Shown here one piece after another: positions 24,253-34,207 of a DNA stretch of 64,000 nucleotides (position 1 is the first letter of the stretch; every line of letters starts with the position of its first letter). Below the pieces are notes generated by a model, which made no database searches, was not told the origin of the DNA, and saw only the letters and a program-made list of their open reading frames with translations. The translations under genes were made by a program, and so were the position numbers. The DNA comes from Polynucleobacter sp. MWH-UH2A (GTDB taxonomy: Bacteria; Pseudomonadota; Gammaproteobacteria; Burkholderiales; Burkholderiaceae): assembly GCF_018687195.1 (NCBI RefSeq), contig NZ_CP061321.1, positions 1,736,001-1,800,000 of the forward strand. Direction: 5' to 3'.

Positions 24253-25437
24253 CTAGGGTTCTATGCCTAACTCAGTGGCGACAGCAGCACAATTTTGACG
24301 AGCCTCATTTAGCGCCTCACCCAAACAATTGATGTGGCCCATTTTTCTACCAACGCGTGGCGCTGACTTCCCATAGAGGTGTAATTTGGCATCCGGATGT
24401 GCAAGCACCTTATTCCACGCTGGCTCTTTTGCTTGGTCTTCATTACCGCTAAACCAAAGATCGCCCAAGAGATTTAACATCGAAACGGGGGCCAACTGTC
24501 GGGTATCACCCAAAGGAAGTCGAGCCATTGCCCTAACCTGTTGCTCAAACTGGCTGCTCACGCAAGCATCCATGGTGTAGTGCCCTGAATTATGGGGTCT
24601 AGGTGCGATTTCATTAGCAACGATATCGCCATTCTTCAAAACAAAGAATTCAACACACAATACGCCGACGTAATCAATCTTCCGAATCAGCGCTTTGGCG
24701 GCATCAATAATTTTTTTCTCTTGCGCTGGTTTTAGCGAAGGTGCAGGCACTGTCGAGGTATGCAGAATTCCATCACGATGAACATTTTGTGAGACTGGAT
24801 ATGCAACGACTGAATCGTCATAGCCTCGTGCCACCAAAGCAGAAACCTCGAAGTCCAATTCCATGCGCTTTTCTAATACACAAGGAACCTTACCCAACTC
24901 TGCCCAAGCATCAGTTAATTGTTCTGTGGCAGGAACGGTAATTTGACCTTTGCCGTCATAGCCCATGCGAGCTGTCTTGAGGATTCCAGGAAATAAATCT
25001 TTGGGTACATGAGCAATATCAGCATCATGCTCAATCACGAAATTGGGTGCTGGTCCAATATTGGTCTCAGACTTCCAGGTAGCTAGAAAATTCTTTTCAG
25101 CAATGCGATTTTGGGCTAAAGAAACGCAACTACTGCGTGGCGCTACAAAAGCACCTAATGCCTCTAACTCATCAAGCGCTTGAGCTGGGACATTTTCAAA
25201 TTCAGTGCTCACCGCCGCGCACAAAGCAGCCATCTCTTTTAAGGCGGCAGAGTCTGTGTAGTCGGCTTGAATAAATTTCTCTGCAATTGAGCCAGCAGGA
25301 CTATCGGGGCCTGGATCGAGCACGCAAACTTTATAGCCCATAGCTTGAGCAGCCTGCGTAAACATTCGCCCCAACTGACCACCACCTAGAATTCCCAAAT
25401 ACGAACCCGGCAAAATGGGTTCCATGCGATCTGCCAT
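24253..25437 (-). CDS. purK: N5-carboxyaminoimidazole ribonucleotide synthase
   Basis: ATP-grasp enzyme that carboxylates AIR to N5-CAIR in purine synthesis (394 aa). It begins with the PurK signature ILGGGQLGRMFTQAAQAMGY; the central ATP-grasp part includes KTARMGYDGKGQ, and the metal-site region has VEFFVLKNGDIVANEIAPRPHNSGHYT. Its start codon directly abuts the purE stop, so the two sequential enzymes are made together. Confidence 0.97.
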   Translation of the reverse strand: MADRMEPILPGSYLGILGGGQLGRMFTQAAQAMGYKVCVLDPGPDSPAGSIAEKFIQADYTDSAALKEMAALCAAVSTEFENVPAQALDELEALGAFVAPRSSCVSLAQNRIAEKNFLATWKSETNIGPAPNFVIEHDADIAHVPKDLFPGILKTARMGYDGKGQITVPATEQLTDAWAELGKVPCVLEKRMELDFEVSALVARGYDDSVVAYPVSQNVHRDGILHTSTVPAPSLKPAQEKKIIDAAKALIRKIDYVGVLCVEFFVLKNGDIVANEIAPRPHNSGHYTMDACVSSQFEQQVRAMARLPLGDTRQLAPVSMLNLLGDLWFSGNEDQAKEPAWNKVLAHPDAKLHLYGKSAPRVGRKMGHINCLGEALNEARQNCAAVATELGIEP

Positions 25438-25935
25438 CTAGTTATATCCCGGCAAATTCATTGAACGCGCTGCATCAGACTGTTTAATACGAAACTCTTC
25501 CAAACGTTTTGCCAAGTCGGCATCATGCAAAGCCAAACCGGCTATTACATGCAAAGCCGCATTCGCAGCACCAGCTTCACCAATCGCGAAAGTAGCAACG
25601 GGAATTCCTTTAGGCATTTGCACAATCGAATATAAAGAGTCTTCGCCACGCAAATACTTGCTGGCAACAGGAACGCCATACACTGGAACAATCGTCTTGG
25701 ATGCCAACATGCCAGGCAAGTGGGCAGCGCCACCAGCACCAGCAATAATCGCTTGCAAGCCATTTGCTTGGGCATTTTCTGCATACTGAAACATATCGTC
25801 AGGCATGCGATGGGCTGATAACACCTTAGCTTCGTGAGCTACGCCAAATTGCTCCAGCATTTGAGCAGCGTGCTGCATCGTGTCCCAATCTGAATTGGAC
25901 CCCATCACGATTCCGACCACTGACTTTTTGCTCAT
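25438..25935 (-). CDS. purE: N5-carboxyaminoimidazole ribonucleotide mutase
   Basis: Converts N5-CAIR to CAIR. The 165-aa protein has the class I PurE marks: GIVMGSNSDWDTM at the N-terminus, SAHRMPDDMFQYA, and the GAGGAAHLPGMLAS loop. Placement between purC and purK keeps three successive purine steps in one transcript. Confidence 0.97.
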   Translation of the reverse strand: MSKKSVVGIVMGSNSDWDTMQHAAQMLEQFGVAHEAKVLSAHRMPDDMFQYAENAQANGLQAIIAGAGGAAHLPGMLASKTIVPVYGVPVASKYLRGEDSLYSIVQMPKGIPVATFAIGEAGAANAALHVIAGLALHDADLAKRLEEFRIKQSDAARSMNLPGYN

Positions 25936-25993
25936 TTAGCTCTCCAAATCACTTCCATGCCTTTAGGGCCCTTTAAGACCCTCAGGGGCTCTA

Positions 25994-26899
25994 TTATCCC
26001 CGAGATCCCTGGGTCAGGCGAGTAAGGGCCTCGCGATATTTCTCAGCAGTCTTTTTGATGACTTCAGCAGGCAGTTGAGGAGCTGGGGCTGTCTTGGGCC
26101 ATAACTTACCGTTGACCTGGGCAGTCTCCAGCCAATCACGCACAAATTGCTTGTCATAAGACGGCGGATTTGAGCCAACGTAATAGGTTTCAGCAGGCCA
26201 AAAACGAGAAGAGTCCGCAGTCAAGATTTCATCCATGAGTACCAGCTGCCCAGCATCGTCTAGACCAAATTCAAACTTGGTATCGGCAATGATGATGCCG
26301 CACGTCGCCGCATATTCGGAAGCCTCTTTATATAAGCGAATACTGATATCACGAATTTGGTTTGCTAATTTTTCACCAATCAACTCAACCACTTTTTCAA
26401 AAGAAATATTTTCATCGTGCTCGCCCACCTCCGCTTTTGCTGCGGGGGTAAAGATAGGCTCTGGCAATTTTTGAGCATTTTCCAGACCAGCAGGCAATGC
26501 AATACCGCACACCTTACCAGTCTCTTTGTAATCTTTCCAACCGCTACCAGCAAGGTAGCCACGCACAACCGCTTCAACCAAAATAGGTTTCAAGCGCTTG
26601 GCAACCACAGCACGACCTTGAACCTGATCAACTTCATCAGGAGCAACAACAGTCGCAGGATCAATCCCAGTTAAATGATTAGGAATAACCTTTCCCAGCT
26701 TATCAAACCAGAAATTGGCCATTTGATTGAGGACGATACCCTTCTCTGGAATAGGTTCACCCATGACGACATCAAATGCGGACAAACGATCGGTAGTAAT
26801 CATCAATAATTTGTCATCACCCAGTGCATATACATCACGCACTTTTCCTTTAGAAAGGAGGGGCAAAGACTTGATAGAGGTGGCGTAAAGAGCTGGCAT
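25994..26899 (-). CDS. purC: SAICAR synthetase
   Basis: Joins aspartate to CAIR using ATP (301 aa, the longer SAICAR-synthetase type). Motifs: [30 protein letters not shown] at the N-terminus (split here as KGKVRDVY and DRLSAFDV), [13 protein letters not shown], and IADTKFEFG followed by [14 protein letters not shown]. It follows fba after only 5 bp; a 58-bp gap precedes purE. Confidence 0.97.
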   Translation of the reverse strand: MPALYATSIKSLPLLSKGKVRDVYALGDDKLLMITTDRLSAFDVVMGEPIPEKGIVLNQMANFWFDKLGKVIPNHLTGIDPATVVAPDEVDQVQGRAVVAKRLKPILVEAVVRGYLAGSGWKDYKETGKVCGIALPAGLENAQKLPEPIFTPAAKAEVGEHDENISFEKVVELIGEKLANQIRDISIRLYKEASEYAATCGIIIADTKFEFGLDDAGQLVLMDEILTADSSRFWPAETYYVGSNPPSYDKQFVRDWLETAQVNGKLWPKTAPAPQLPAEVIKKTAEKYREALTRLTQGSRG

Positions 26900-26904
26900 A
26901 TCAA

Positions 26905-27969
26905 TTACTTCACGATCTGAGCTAACTTACCGCTCTTATATAACTCGGCCATTTTTTCTAATGGAATAGGCTTAATCTTAGATGCTTGACCAGCAGAACC
27001 AAAAGCTTGAAAGCGAGCAATACAGACTTTCTTGGCAGCTTCACGAGCTGGCTTCAAATAATCACGTGGATCAAACTTGCTTGGGTTTTCAAATAAGTAG
27101 CGACGAATAGCGCCCGTCATTGCTAGACGAATATCGGTATCAATATTGATTTTGCGTACCCCATTCTTAATGCCCTCTTGAATCTCTTCAACGGGTACAC
27201 CGTACGTTTCTTTCATATCACCACCAAACTCACGAATCTCCGCGAGCAGTTCTTGAGGAACGCTGGAGGAGCCATGCATGACTAAATGCGTATTAGGAAT
27301 GCGCGCATGAATTTCTTTAATACGGTCAATCGCCAAAATATCGCCCGTAGGCTTTTTGGTGAACTTGTACGCGCCATGACTGGTACCAATCGCAATTGCC
27401 AATGCGTCGCACTGGGTTGCTTTAACAAAGTCAGCTGCCTGCTCGACGTCAGTCAGCAATTGCTCCCGAGTCATCATGCCATCTGCGCCATGACCATCTT
27501 CTTTGTCGCCCTTCATAGTCTCTAGCGAACCTAAGACTCCAAGTTCTGCTTCAACCGTCACGCCAATTGAGTGAGAAAACTTAACAACCTCTTTAGAAAC
27601 ATCCACGTTGTATTCATAACTAGCTACTGACTTACCATCTGCCTCTAATGAACCATCCATCATCACACTAGTAAAGCCACTCTTAATCGCCGCCATACAG
27701 ACTGCCGGACTTTGGCCATGATCTTGGTGCATCACCACTGGAATATGTGGGTAGGCCTCAACAGCTGCAGAGATCAAATGACGCAAGAATGCCTCACCAG
27801 CATATTTACGGGCGCCTGCAGACGCCTGCATGATGACTGGAGAATCCGCCTCGTTAGCGGCTTCCATAATCGCAGTTACTTGCTCCAAGTTATTCACATT
27901 AAATGCCGGCAAGCCGTAACCGTTTTCAGCGGCATGATCCAAAAGTTGTCGTAAAGATACTAAAGCCAT
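26905..27969 (-). CDS. fba: Fructose-bisphosphate aldolase, class II
   Basis: Zinc-dependent aldolase of glycolysis/gluconeogenesis, 354 aa, of the Calvin-type subclass (FbaA/CbbA). Zinc-ligand and substrate motifs are visible: [68 protein letters not shown] and [11 protein letters not shown]. It lies between pyk and purC, so lower-glycolysis and purine genes are linked in one directional cluster. Confidence 0.96.
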   Translation of the reverse strand: MALVSLRQLLDHAAENGYGLPAFNVNNLEQVTAIMEAANEADSPVIMQASAGARKYAGEAFLRHLISAAVEAYPHIPVVMHQDHGQSPAVCMAAIKSGFTSVMMDGSLEADGKSVASYEYNVDVSKEVVKFSHSIGVTVEAELGVLGSLETMKGDKEDGHGADGMMTREQLLTDVEQAADFVKATQCDALAIAIGTSHGAYKFTKKPTGDILAIDRIKEIHARIPNTHLVMHGSSSVPQELLAEIREFGGDMKETYGVPVEEIQEGIKNGVRKINIDTDIRLAMTGAIRRYLFENPSKFDPRDYLKPAREAAKKVCIARFQAFGSAGQASKIKPIPLEKMAELYKSGKLAQIVK

Positions 27970-28027
27970 GTTGTTCTCTTAATTTGAAATAGATTTAAGG
28001 TTGTAATTCAATAATGATGATGTTGGT

Positions 28028-29464
28028 TTATTTGACATGAATAATCTTGAGAGTATTCGTGCCGCCTGGTTCGCCCATAGGCTCCCCAGAGGTAAGCACT
28101 ACCGTATCGCCTTGCTTCACCGCACCCAAACCTTTTAAGCAGGCTTCAACTTCTTGTAAAGCGGTATCTCGATCCTTGGTGTAATCCAAACCAATGGGGG
28201 TGACATTGCGATACGTACTTAAGGCGCGCTGCGTTGCGATCTTGGAGGTCAAGGCAAAGATTGGCACATGAATGTTATGACGACTCATCCATATTGCAGT
28301 AGATCCTGAGTCTGTTAAAGCGGCAATCGCATCCGCATTAAGGTGATGGGCAGTAAATAAAGCGCCTAAAGCAATTGTTTGATCAATGCGTGTAAATGTT
28401 TGATCTAGGAAGTCTGTATCCAATTGGACGCGATCGGATTTCTCGGCTTCTACACAAATCTCTGCCATTGCTTTAATAGTTTGCACTGGATACATACCGG
28501 CCGCAGACTCCGCTGAGAGCATTACTGCATCAGTGCCATCGAGCACCGCATTAGCCACATCACTTACCTCGGCGCGGGTTGGTACTGGAGCATTAATCAT
28601 CGACTCCATCATTTGCGTTGCGGTGATGGTGAACTTATCAGCCTCTCGCGCCCAAGCAATCATGCGCTTTTGTAAAGCAGGTACTGCAGCGTTGCCCACT
28701 TCAATCGCAAGATCGCCACGGGCCACCATAATGCCGTCACTCTCAGCAATAATACTTTTCAGTGCCCCTGACTCAATAGCTTCAGCACGCTCTACTTTGG
28801 CAATCGTTCTCACCTTACCAACACCGTGCTTTTTGCTGGCCGCATCAGCAAGCTTACGGGCATAAGCCATATCGGCGCCATCTTTAGGGAAGCTAATAGC
28901 TAAAAAGTCGACGCCCATGGCAATCGCTGCATCTAAATCGGCGATATCTTTTTCGGTTAGCGCAGGAGCAGTTAGACCACCACCCGCACGATTAATGCCT
29001 TTGTTATTGGAGAGTGGTCCGCCCTGCTCAACCAGCGTCAAAATTTTGCCAGCCTGAACGCCTTCAACTCGCAATACCACTAGGCCATCGTTTAATAACA
29101 GTCGATCGCCCTGCTTCACATCATTTGGTAGCTCTTTGTAATCCAAGCCAACACAATCCTGATTGCCCAACTCACAATCTACATCCAAGGTAAATTTATC
29201 GCCCTCTTTGAGCAAAATTTTGGTGTCAGCAAATTTGCCCACGCGAATCTTCGGCCCCTGTAAATCGGCCATGATGCCAACTTCCTTGCCCACTTCAGCA
29301 GAAATACTGCGTACTAAATCATGACGTGCCTTGTGGTCGGCAACAGTTCCATGGGAAAAATTCATACGCACGACATCGACGCCCGCGCGAATCATCTCGC
29401 GCAAAACTTCTGGCTTTTCAGAAGCAGGGCCTAAGGTCGCAATAATTTTGGTTGCTCTGAGCAT
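28028..29464 (-). CDS. pyk: Pyruvate kinase
   Basis: Final ATP-forming step of glycolysis. At 478 aa it has normal length; motifs are TKIIATLGPASEKPEVLREMI at the start (N-terminal KIIATLGPAS), DLQGPKIRVGKF, and the catalytic region IAKVERAEAIE with MVARGDLAIEVG. It starts 2 bp after the pgk stop. Only one isozyme is seen in the window. Confidence 0.97.
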   Translation of the reverse strand: MLRATKIIATLGPASEKPEVLREMIRAGVDVVRMNFSHGTVADHKARHDLVRSISAEVGKEVGIMADLQGPKIRVGKFADTKILLKEGDKFTLDVDCELGNQDCVGLDYKELPNDVKQGDRLLLNDGLVVLRVEGVQAGKILTLVEQGGPLSNNKGINRAGGGLTAPALTEKDIADLDAAIAMGVDFLAISFPKDGADMAYARKLADAASKKHGVGKVRTIAKVERAEAIESGALKSIIAESDGIMVARGDLAIEVGNAAVPALQKRMIAWAREADKFTITATQMMESMINAPVPTRAEVSDVANAVLDGTDAVMLSAESAAGMYPVQTIKAMAEICVEAEKSDRVQLDTDFLDQTFTRIDQTIALGALFTAHHLNADAIAALTDSGSTAIWMSRHNIHVPIFALTSKIATQRALSTYRNVTPIGLDYTKDRDTALQEVEACLKGLGAVKQGDTVVLTSGEPMGEPGGTNTLKIIHVK

Positions 29465-29466
29465 AT

Positions 29467-30678
29467 TTATTCTTTCGCTCTTTCGGCTAGCACCGCAAAG
29501 GCCGGGAGTGTTTTACCTTCTAAAAATTCTAGGAACGCGCCACCGCCGGTGGAGATGTAATCTACTTGATTTTCAATACCGTATTTAGCAATCGCTGCTA
29601 AGGTATCGCCACCCCCAGCAATCGAGAACGCAGGAGAATGCGCAATTGCTGCAGCCAACATTTTTGTGCCGCCGCCAAACTGATCAATCTCAAATACGCC
29701 TAGCGGTCCATTCCATACAATGGTTCCAGCATGAGCAAGCATGATAGAAAGTCGTGCAGCAGTCTTAGGCCCAATATCCAAAATCATGTCGTCTTCAGCA
29801 ACTTGGTCTGCTGGCACTCGGTTTGCACGTGCCAATGGTGAAAGTTCATTCGCAACCACCACATCTTCCGGGATGGGCACATGAGCTCCGCGCTTTTCCA
29901 TGAGATCCATAATCTCTTTAGCTTCATTTACCAAATCGGGCTCTGCTAAAGACTTGCCAATCGGAAGACCCTTGGCCAGCATGAATGTATTGGCAATACC
30001 ACCACCAACAATCAACTCATCCACTTTTTCAGAGAGCGCCTTCAAGATGGTTAACTTGGAAGATACTTTTGAACCCGCAACAATCGCCACCAGTGGGCGC
30101 TTAGGACTTGCAAGCGCACGACTTAATGCATCTAATTCAGCAGCCATTAATGGCCCCGCGCAAGCGACTGGAGCAAACTTCGCCACACCATTGGTAGTAG
30201 CTTCAGCACGATGCGCAGTTCCAAAAGCATCATTTACATAAACATCGCAAAGCGCGGCAATTTTTTTCGCCAGCTCATCGTTGTTCTTTTTTTCACCGAC
30301 ATTTAAGCGGCAATTTTCCAGGAGAACTACTTCGCCTGGATTCACCTCAAATCCACCTTCAACCCAATCACTAATCAAAGGCACTTTACGATTTAACAAT
30401 GTCGCAATCCGATCCGCAACTGGTGCCAGACTATCCTCAGGCTTAAATTGACCTTCAGTAGGGCGACCCAAGTGGGATGTCACCATCACAGCAGCACCCG
30501 CATCCAAACACATCTGTACAGCAGGCATTGATGCGCGAATACGGGTGTCCTCGGTAATATTGCCAGCGTCATCTTGAGGAACGTTTAGGTCGGCGCGAAT
30601 CAGTACTCGCTTACCCTTTAATTGGCCCGATTGGGCTAATTCGCTTAAACGCTTCACTTTAAATAAGGATTCAGGCAT
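29467..30678 (-). CDS. pgk: Phosphoglycerate kinase
   Basis: Interconverts 1,3-bisphosphoglycerate and 3-phosphoglycerate with ADP/ATP. The 403-aa protein shows [38 protein letters not shown], the [17 protein letters not shown] region, and the C-terminal [17 protein letters not shown]. It is the first gene of the seven-gene minus-strand run pgk-pyk-fba-purC-purE-purK-sua5. The 211-bp gap to divergent ilvE must hold both promoters; no clear elements were picked out. Confidence 0.97.
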   Translation of the reverse strand: MPESLFKVKRLSELAQSGQLKGKRVLIRADLNVPQDDAGNITEDTRIRASMPAVQMCLDAGAAVMVTSHLGRPTEGQFKPEDSLAPVADRIATLLNRKVPLISDWVEGGFEVNPGEVVLLENCRLNVGEKKNNDELAKKIAALCDVYVNDAFGTAHRAEATTNGVAKFAPVACAGPLMAAELDALSRALASPKRPLVAIVAGSKVSSKLTILKALSEKVDELIVGGGIANTFMLAKGLPIGKSLAEPDLVNEAKEIMDLMEKRGAHVPIPEDVVVANELSPLARANRVPADQVAEDDMILDIGPKTAARLSIMLAHAGTIVWNGPLGVFEIDQFGGGTKMLAAAIAHSPAFSIAGGGDTLAAIAKYGIENQVDYISTGGGAFLEFLEGKTLPAFAVLAERAKE

Positions 30679-30889
30679 GAGATAGGCTAAATATGGTGGT
30701 TTATGGGGAATACTCCATTCTAAATCGTCCCGCCCTACAACCCCCTAGGTCCTTACCTACAAATGGGGTCGCCTGCTCTACAATAGAGGCTTGGACGCAC
30801 CTCGAGCCAAATGGTCATAGACCGCCTGGCCTGGCGCCCCGATTAATCCGCTATTTACAGATAGCCTATAGACACAAAAGGTAGAAAAA

Positions 30890-31813
30890 ATGTCGATGTC
30901 CGACCGCGATGGTTTTATTTGGTCCGATGGGAAGCTGATTCCTTGGCGCGAAGCTAATGTTCACGTATTAACCCACAGCCTGCACTATGGAATGGGCGTA
31001 TTTGAGGGTATTCGTGCCTATAAAACCTCTCAAGGAACCGCCATTTTTCGCCTGCCAGAGCACGTCAAGCGCCTATTCAATGGCACCAAAATCTTCCAAA
31101 TGAGCATGCCATATAGCCCTGAAGAGATTAGCAAGGGCATTATTGATGTCATTAATAGCAACAAGCTTGAGGCTTGCTATATCCGTCCGATTATCTTTAT
31201 TGGCTCGCAAAAGCTAGGTATCTCTCCCAAGGGCAACAGCATTCACACTTCAATCGCCGCCTGGGAATGGGGTGCTTATTTAGGTGAAGATGGCATTAAC
31301 AAAGGTATTCGGGTTAAGACCTCTTCTTTTACGCGTCACTTTGTCAATTCTTCCTTAGTCCGCGCTAAAGCCTCTGGTTATTACATCAACTCCATTTTGG
31401 CCAATCAAGAAGTAACTGCCAATGGATACGATGAGGCATTGTTGCTCGATACCGAAGGTTACGTTTCAGAAGGTTCTGGCGAAAACCTCTTTATGGTTCG
31501 TAACGGCATTGTTTACACACCAGACTTAGCCTCTTGCCTAGATGGCATCACCCGTGACTCCATCATTCAGATTGCTAAAGATCTTGGCTATGAAGTACGC
31601 GAGAAACGCCTAACGCGCGATGAAGTGTATTCCGCCGACGAAGCCTTCTTTACGGGCACTGCTGCCGAGGTAACTCCAATCCGCGAACTTGATGATCGCA
31701 CGATTGGTGATGGCAAACGCGGCCCGATTACTGAAAAAATCCAGAAGACTTACTTCGATGCTGTTTATGGCAGAAATGATAAGTACAAATCTTGGCTCAC
31801 CTTCGTTAAATAA
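30890..31813 (+). CDS. ilvE: Branched-chain amino acid aminotransferase
   Basis: PLP-dependent (fold type IV) enzyme for the last step of Val/Leu/Ile synthesis, 307 aa. Motifs are HVLTHSLHYGMGVFEGIRAY near the N-terminus, SLVRAKASGYYINSILANQE with the PLP lysine, EGSGENLFMVRNG and FFTGTAAEVTPI. An AAAGG-type ribosome binding site precedes the ATG. It heads a plus-strand row with the zinc-finger gene and waaF. Confidence 0.97.
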   Translation: MSMSDRDGFIWSDGKLIPWREANVHVLTHSLHYGMGVFEGIRAYKTSQGTAIFRLPEHVKRLFNGTKIFQMSMPYSPEEISKGIIDVINSNKLEACYIRPIIFIGSQKLGISPKGNSIHTSIAAWEWGAYLGEDGINKGIRVKTSSFTRHFVNSSLVRAKASGYYINSILANQEVTANGYDEALLLDTEGYVSEGSGENLFMVRNGIVYTPDLASCLDGITRDSIIQIAKDLGYEVREKRLTRDEVYSADEAFFTGTAAEVTPIRELDDRTIGDGKRGPITEKIQKTYFDAVYGRNDKYKSWLTFVK

Positions 31814-31846
31814 GCTCAACCCTATTTAACTCCTAGAAAGCAAGTG

Positions 31847-32035
31847 ATGACTCAATCTCAAGCTGTGATGGTCGACGGTAAAGATCTTCCTTTACATTGC
31901 CCTACAAATAAAACGCCTGCATGGAACTCTCATCCACGCGTCTTTTTGGATATCACAAAGACCGGGGAAGCAAAGTGTCCGTACTGTGGCGCTGAGTACA
32001 AACTCATTCCTGGCACTGAGCCACACGGACACTGA
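31847..32035 (+). CDS. Small CHCC zinc-finger protein
   Basis: 62-aa protein of the zf-CHCC family related to the mitochondrial complex I subunit NDUFS6. The probable zinc ligands are Cys in LHCPTN, His in NSHPRVFLDI, and the CPYC pair in CPYCGAEYKL. The ATG at 31847 is preferred; an in-frame GTG directly precedes it. It sits 33 bp after ilvE; in many betaproteobacteria the same pair stands beside waaF. The exact function is not established. Confidence 0.88.
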   Translation: MTQSQAVMVDGKDLPLHCPTNKTPAWNSHPRVFLDITKTGEAKCPYCGAEYKLIPGTEPHGH

Positions 32036-32041
32036 TTCGTA

Positions 32042-32069
32042 TCAGCACCCATTCATTAAGGGGTGCTGA
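32042..32069 (+). other. RNA hairpin in the waaF leader
   Basis: Perfect 9-bp stem TCAGCACCC / GGGTGCTGA with a 10-nt loop between the zinc-finger stop and waaF start. No T-run follows, so it is not a standard terminator; it may be a processing or stability element. Confidence 0.5.
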
Positions 32070-32084
32070 GTCGGGATACATCTC

Positions 32085-33143
32085 ATGCAAGGTATTCTGA
32101 TCATCGCCCCAAACTGGATCGGGGATGCGGTCATGACACAACCGCTATTGGCCACCCTAAAGGCTCAATATCCAGATTCCACAATTGATATTCTTGCCAG
32201 CAAGTGGGTTGCGCCAATTTATCGTGCATGCACCGAAGTCAATGAAGTCATCGAGGCCGATTTTCAGCATAAACAATTGCAGTGGGGATTACGCAAGCAG
32301 TTAGCAAAAGATCTTCAAGCAAAAAACTATCAAGCTTGTTTTGTGCTACCAAACAGTTTGAAGTCGGCACTGATCCCTTGGTTGGCAAATATTCCGTTTC
32401 GCATTGGCTATCGTGGTGAATTACGCTATGGCTTAATTAATATAGCGCTTGATAACCCAGGCAAAGTAAATCGCCCGCCCATGGTGGATCACTATCTAGC
32501 TCTGAGCCAACTGCTATCGGATGAGGGGGCATTATCGGCAAATGCAGTTAATGCGCCTCAACCAAAGTTAAATGTTTCATCGGATGCTAAACAATCTACT
32601 GACAAAAAACTGTTAGATGCCCATCTTGATCCCAATTCGATTTTTGTACTTTGTCCAGGTGCTGAGTACGGTCCAAGCAAACGCTGGCCAGCCTCTCACT
32701 TTGCAGCACTAGCAAATAATCTTGCACATGATCATCCGAATGCAAGCATCATTCTTCTGGGTAGCAAGGGAGATCAACCTCTAGCCGAAGAAATACTTCA
32801 GCAATCCCAAAGCCCAACAAAAATTCATAATTGGTGCGGCAAGACATCGCTCGATGAAGCTATCGCATTAATTGGAATGGCTAAAGCCGTTGTTAGCAAT
32901 GACTCTGGGTTGATGCACATCGCTGCCGCTCTCAAAACACCTCAAGTAGCTATTTTTGGCTCAAGCGATCCCTCGCACACTCCGCCCTTATCAGAAAAGG
33001 CCAAAGTGATTTGGCTCAATCTCCCATGCAGCCCTTGCCATAAAAAAGAATGTCCTCTTGGCCATCTAAAGTGCCTAAATGACATCCTTCCGCAACAAGT
33101 ATTCGCTACACTGAATACCTTGCTACAGCCTACAGGAAACTAG
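32085..33143 (+). CDS. waaF: Lipopolysaccharide heptosyltransferase II
   Basis: GT9-family enzyme that adds the second heptose to the LPS inner core (352 aa). It starts with the typical IIAPNWIGDAVMTQPLLATLK, has PGAEYGPSKRWPASHFAAL in the linker and the donor-binding WCGKTSLDEAIALI and NDSGLMHIAAAL segments. Together with waaA at 5.1 kb it shows a standard Kdo/heptose core. The next gene starts 2 bp after its stop. Confidence 0.95.
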   Translation: MQGILIIAPNWIGDAVMTQPLLATLKAQYPDSTIDILASKWVAPIYRACTEVNEVIEADFQHKQLQWGLRKQLAKDLQAKNYQACFVLPNSLKSALIPWLANIPFRIGYRGELRYGLINIALDNPGKVNRPPMVDHYLALSQLLSDEGALSANAVNAPQPKLNVSSDAKQSTDKKLLDAHLDPNSIFVLCPGAEYGPSKRWPASHFAALANNLAHDHPNASIILLGSKGDQPLAEEILQQSQSPTKIHNWCGKTSLDEAIALIGMAKAVVSNDSGLMHIAAALKTPQVAIFGSSDPSHTPPLSEKAKVIWLNLPCSPCHKKECPLGHLKCLNDILPQQVFATLNTLLQPTGN

Positions 33144-33145
33144 CT

Positions 33146-33580
33146 ATGACCAAACTCGCTAGACTTTTTCATAATGCCGATGAAGTAGTTGATGCTTGGC
33201 GTGACGCCCTTCGTCATCGCGATGTTCAAGGAGCACTAGCAATTTGGTTGGATGATGATTCCATTACCTGCGTACTGCCAGAGGGTCATCGTCTGAGTGG
33301 GCATGCTGAAATTCGGGACGGTCTAGAAAGATTGCTTTCTAAGCAAGCCTTATTTTTAGAACCCATCGCCTGTATCAGTCACTCCATTTTGGGTGCTGCA
33401 GTTTATGACACCACTGAAGCGGTTCATTTCAGGGCGGATCAAATTGAAGCTGAGTTTTTCCTGAATATCACGCTTGTACTGTTACAAGATAACCAAGGTT
33501 GGCGTATTGCGCATTTACATGCCAGCCGCTCAACCGACGACACCTACGACGCACCTTCTACACCTCACGGTCTGCACTAA
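33146..33580 (+). CDS. SnoaL/NTF2-like protein
   Basis: 144-aa single-domain protein with the cone-like NTF2/SnoaL pattern: an N-terminal helix (VVDAWRDALRHRDVQGALAIWLDDD), then GHRLSGHAEIRDGLERLL, and C-terminal strands ending in GWRIAHLHAS. Such folds bind small molecules or serve as subunits; no catalytic set can be named here. It begins 2 bp after waaF and 5 bp before the next gene, so it is part of that operon. Confidence 0.8.
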   Translation: MTKLARLFHNADEVVDAWRDALRHRDVQGALAIWLDDDSITCVLPEGHRLSGHAEIRDGLERLLSKQALFLEPIACISHSILGAAVYDTTEAVHFRADQIEAEFFLNITLVLLQDNQGWRIAHLHASRSTDDTYDAPSTPHGLH

Positions 33581-33585
33581 TCACT

Positions 33586-34203
33586 ATGGATGAGCAAGTT
33601 TTACGCTCACTCATTAAATGGCCTAATGTGCCAGATTGCTACGGCTGGCTTTCCTTAGACCGTAGAGGTCAATGGCGGATGCGGGATGAATTTGCGCAAC
33701 AAAATGGATTGCCAGGTCAGGTGATTGAACACACCGCTCTTAAAGAATTTATTTACCGAAATTACGCTTGCGATGACTTAGGAAGATACTTTTTCCAAAA
33801 TGGTCCGCAACGAGTATTTATTAGCTTGAGTATTGCCCCTTGGATTGCGCGAATTATTCCTAGTAATGATGCGCAAAAAATAGTCACGCAGTGCCACACT
33901 GAAATAAGTCCAACATCTGCTTTGAGCGATGAACAAGGAAATATTTACATCGCTGGTTCAGTCAAACAAAGTATTTGTATAGATCTGACAACTCAAGAGT
34001 TCAAGACAGAAGATTGCACTAGCGTTGCTTTACTGCATGACCATGACTTGGATCAGTTTTCCGAGCTTGCTAAATTACGTGAGGAAGCCTGCAGTTTTGG
34101 GGGTTCATGGAATTGGCAAGGCAGGCAGCTTGCACTGGATCCCATTCACTCTTCGGAGTTGAGCGAGCGGTTTGGCTTTATCAAAGACCCGGAACCACTT
34201 TAA
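33586..34203 (+). CDS. Conserved protein of unknown function
   Basis: Not recognised as any named family with function. The 205-aa protein starts MDEQVLRSLIKWPNVPDCYG and has the features WLSLDRRGQWRMRDEFAQ, a block YFFQNGPQRVFISL and a C-terminal FGGSWNWQGRQL. No signal peptide or membrane segment is seen. An in-frame start at 33499 would run 82 bp into the NTF2-like gene, so the ATG at 33586, 5 bp after its stop, is chosen. Operon position with waaF suggests co-expression only. Confidence 0.8.
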   Translation: MDEQVLRSLIKWPNVPDCYGWLSLDRRGQWRMRDEFAQQNGLPGQVIEHTALKEFIYRNYACDDLGRYFFQNGPQRVFISLSIAPWIARIIPSNDAQKIVTQCHTEISPTSALSDEQGNIYIAGSVKQSICIDLTTQEFKTEDCTSVALLHDHDLDQFSELAKLREEACSFGGSWNWQGRQLALDPIHSSELSERFGFIKDPEPL

Positions 34204-34207
34204 TAAG

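Noticed and set aside
30679..30889. Riboswitch or leader peptide ahead of ilvE
   Set aside because: No run of Ile/Val/Leu codons, no terminator/antiterminator pair and no riboswitch core was recognised in the gap.
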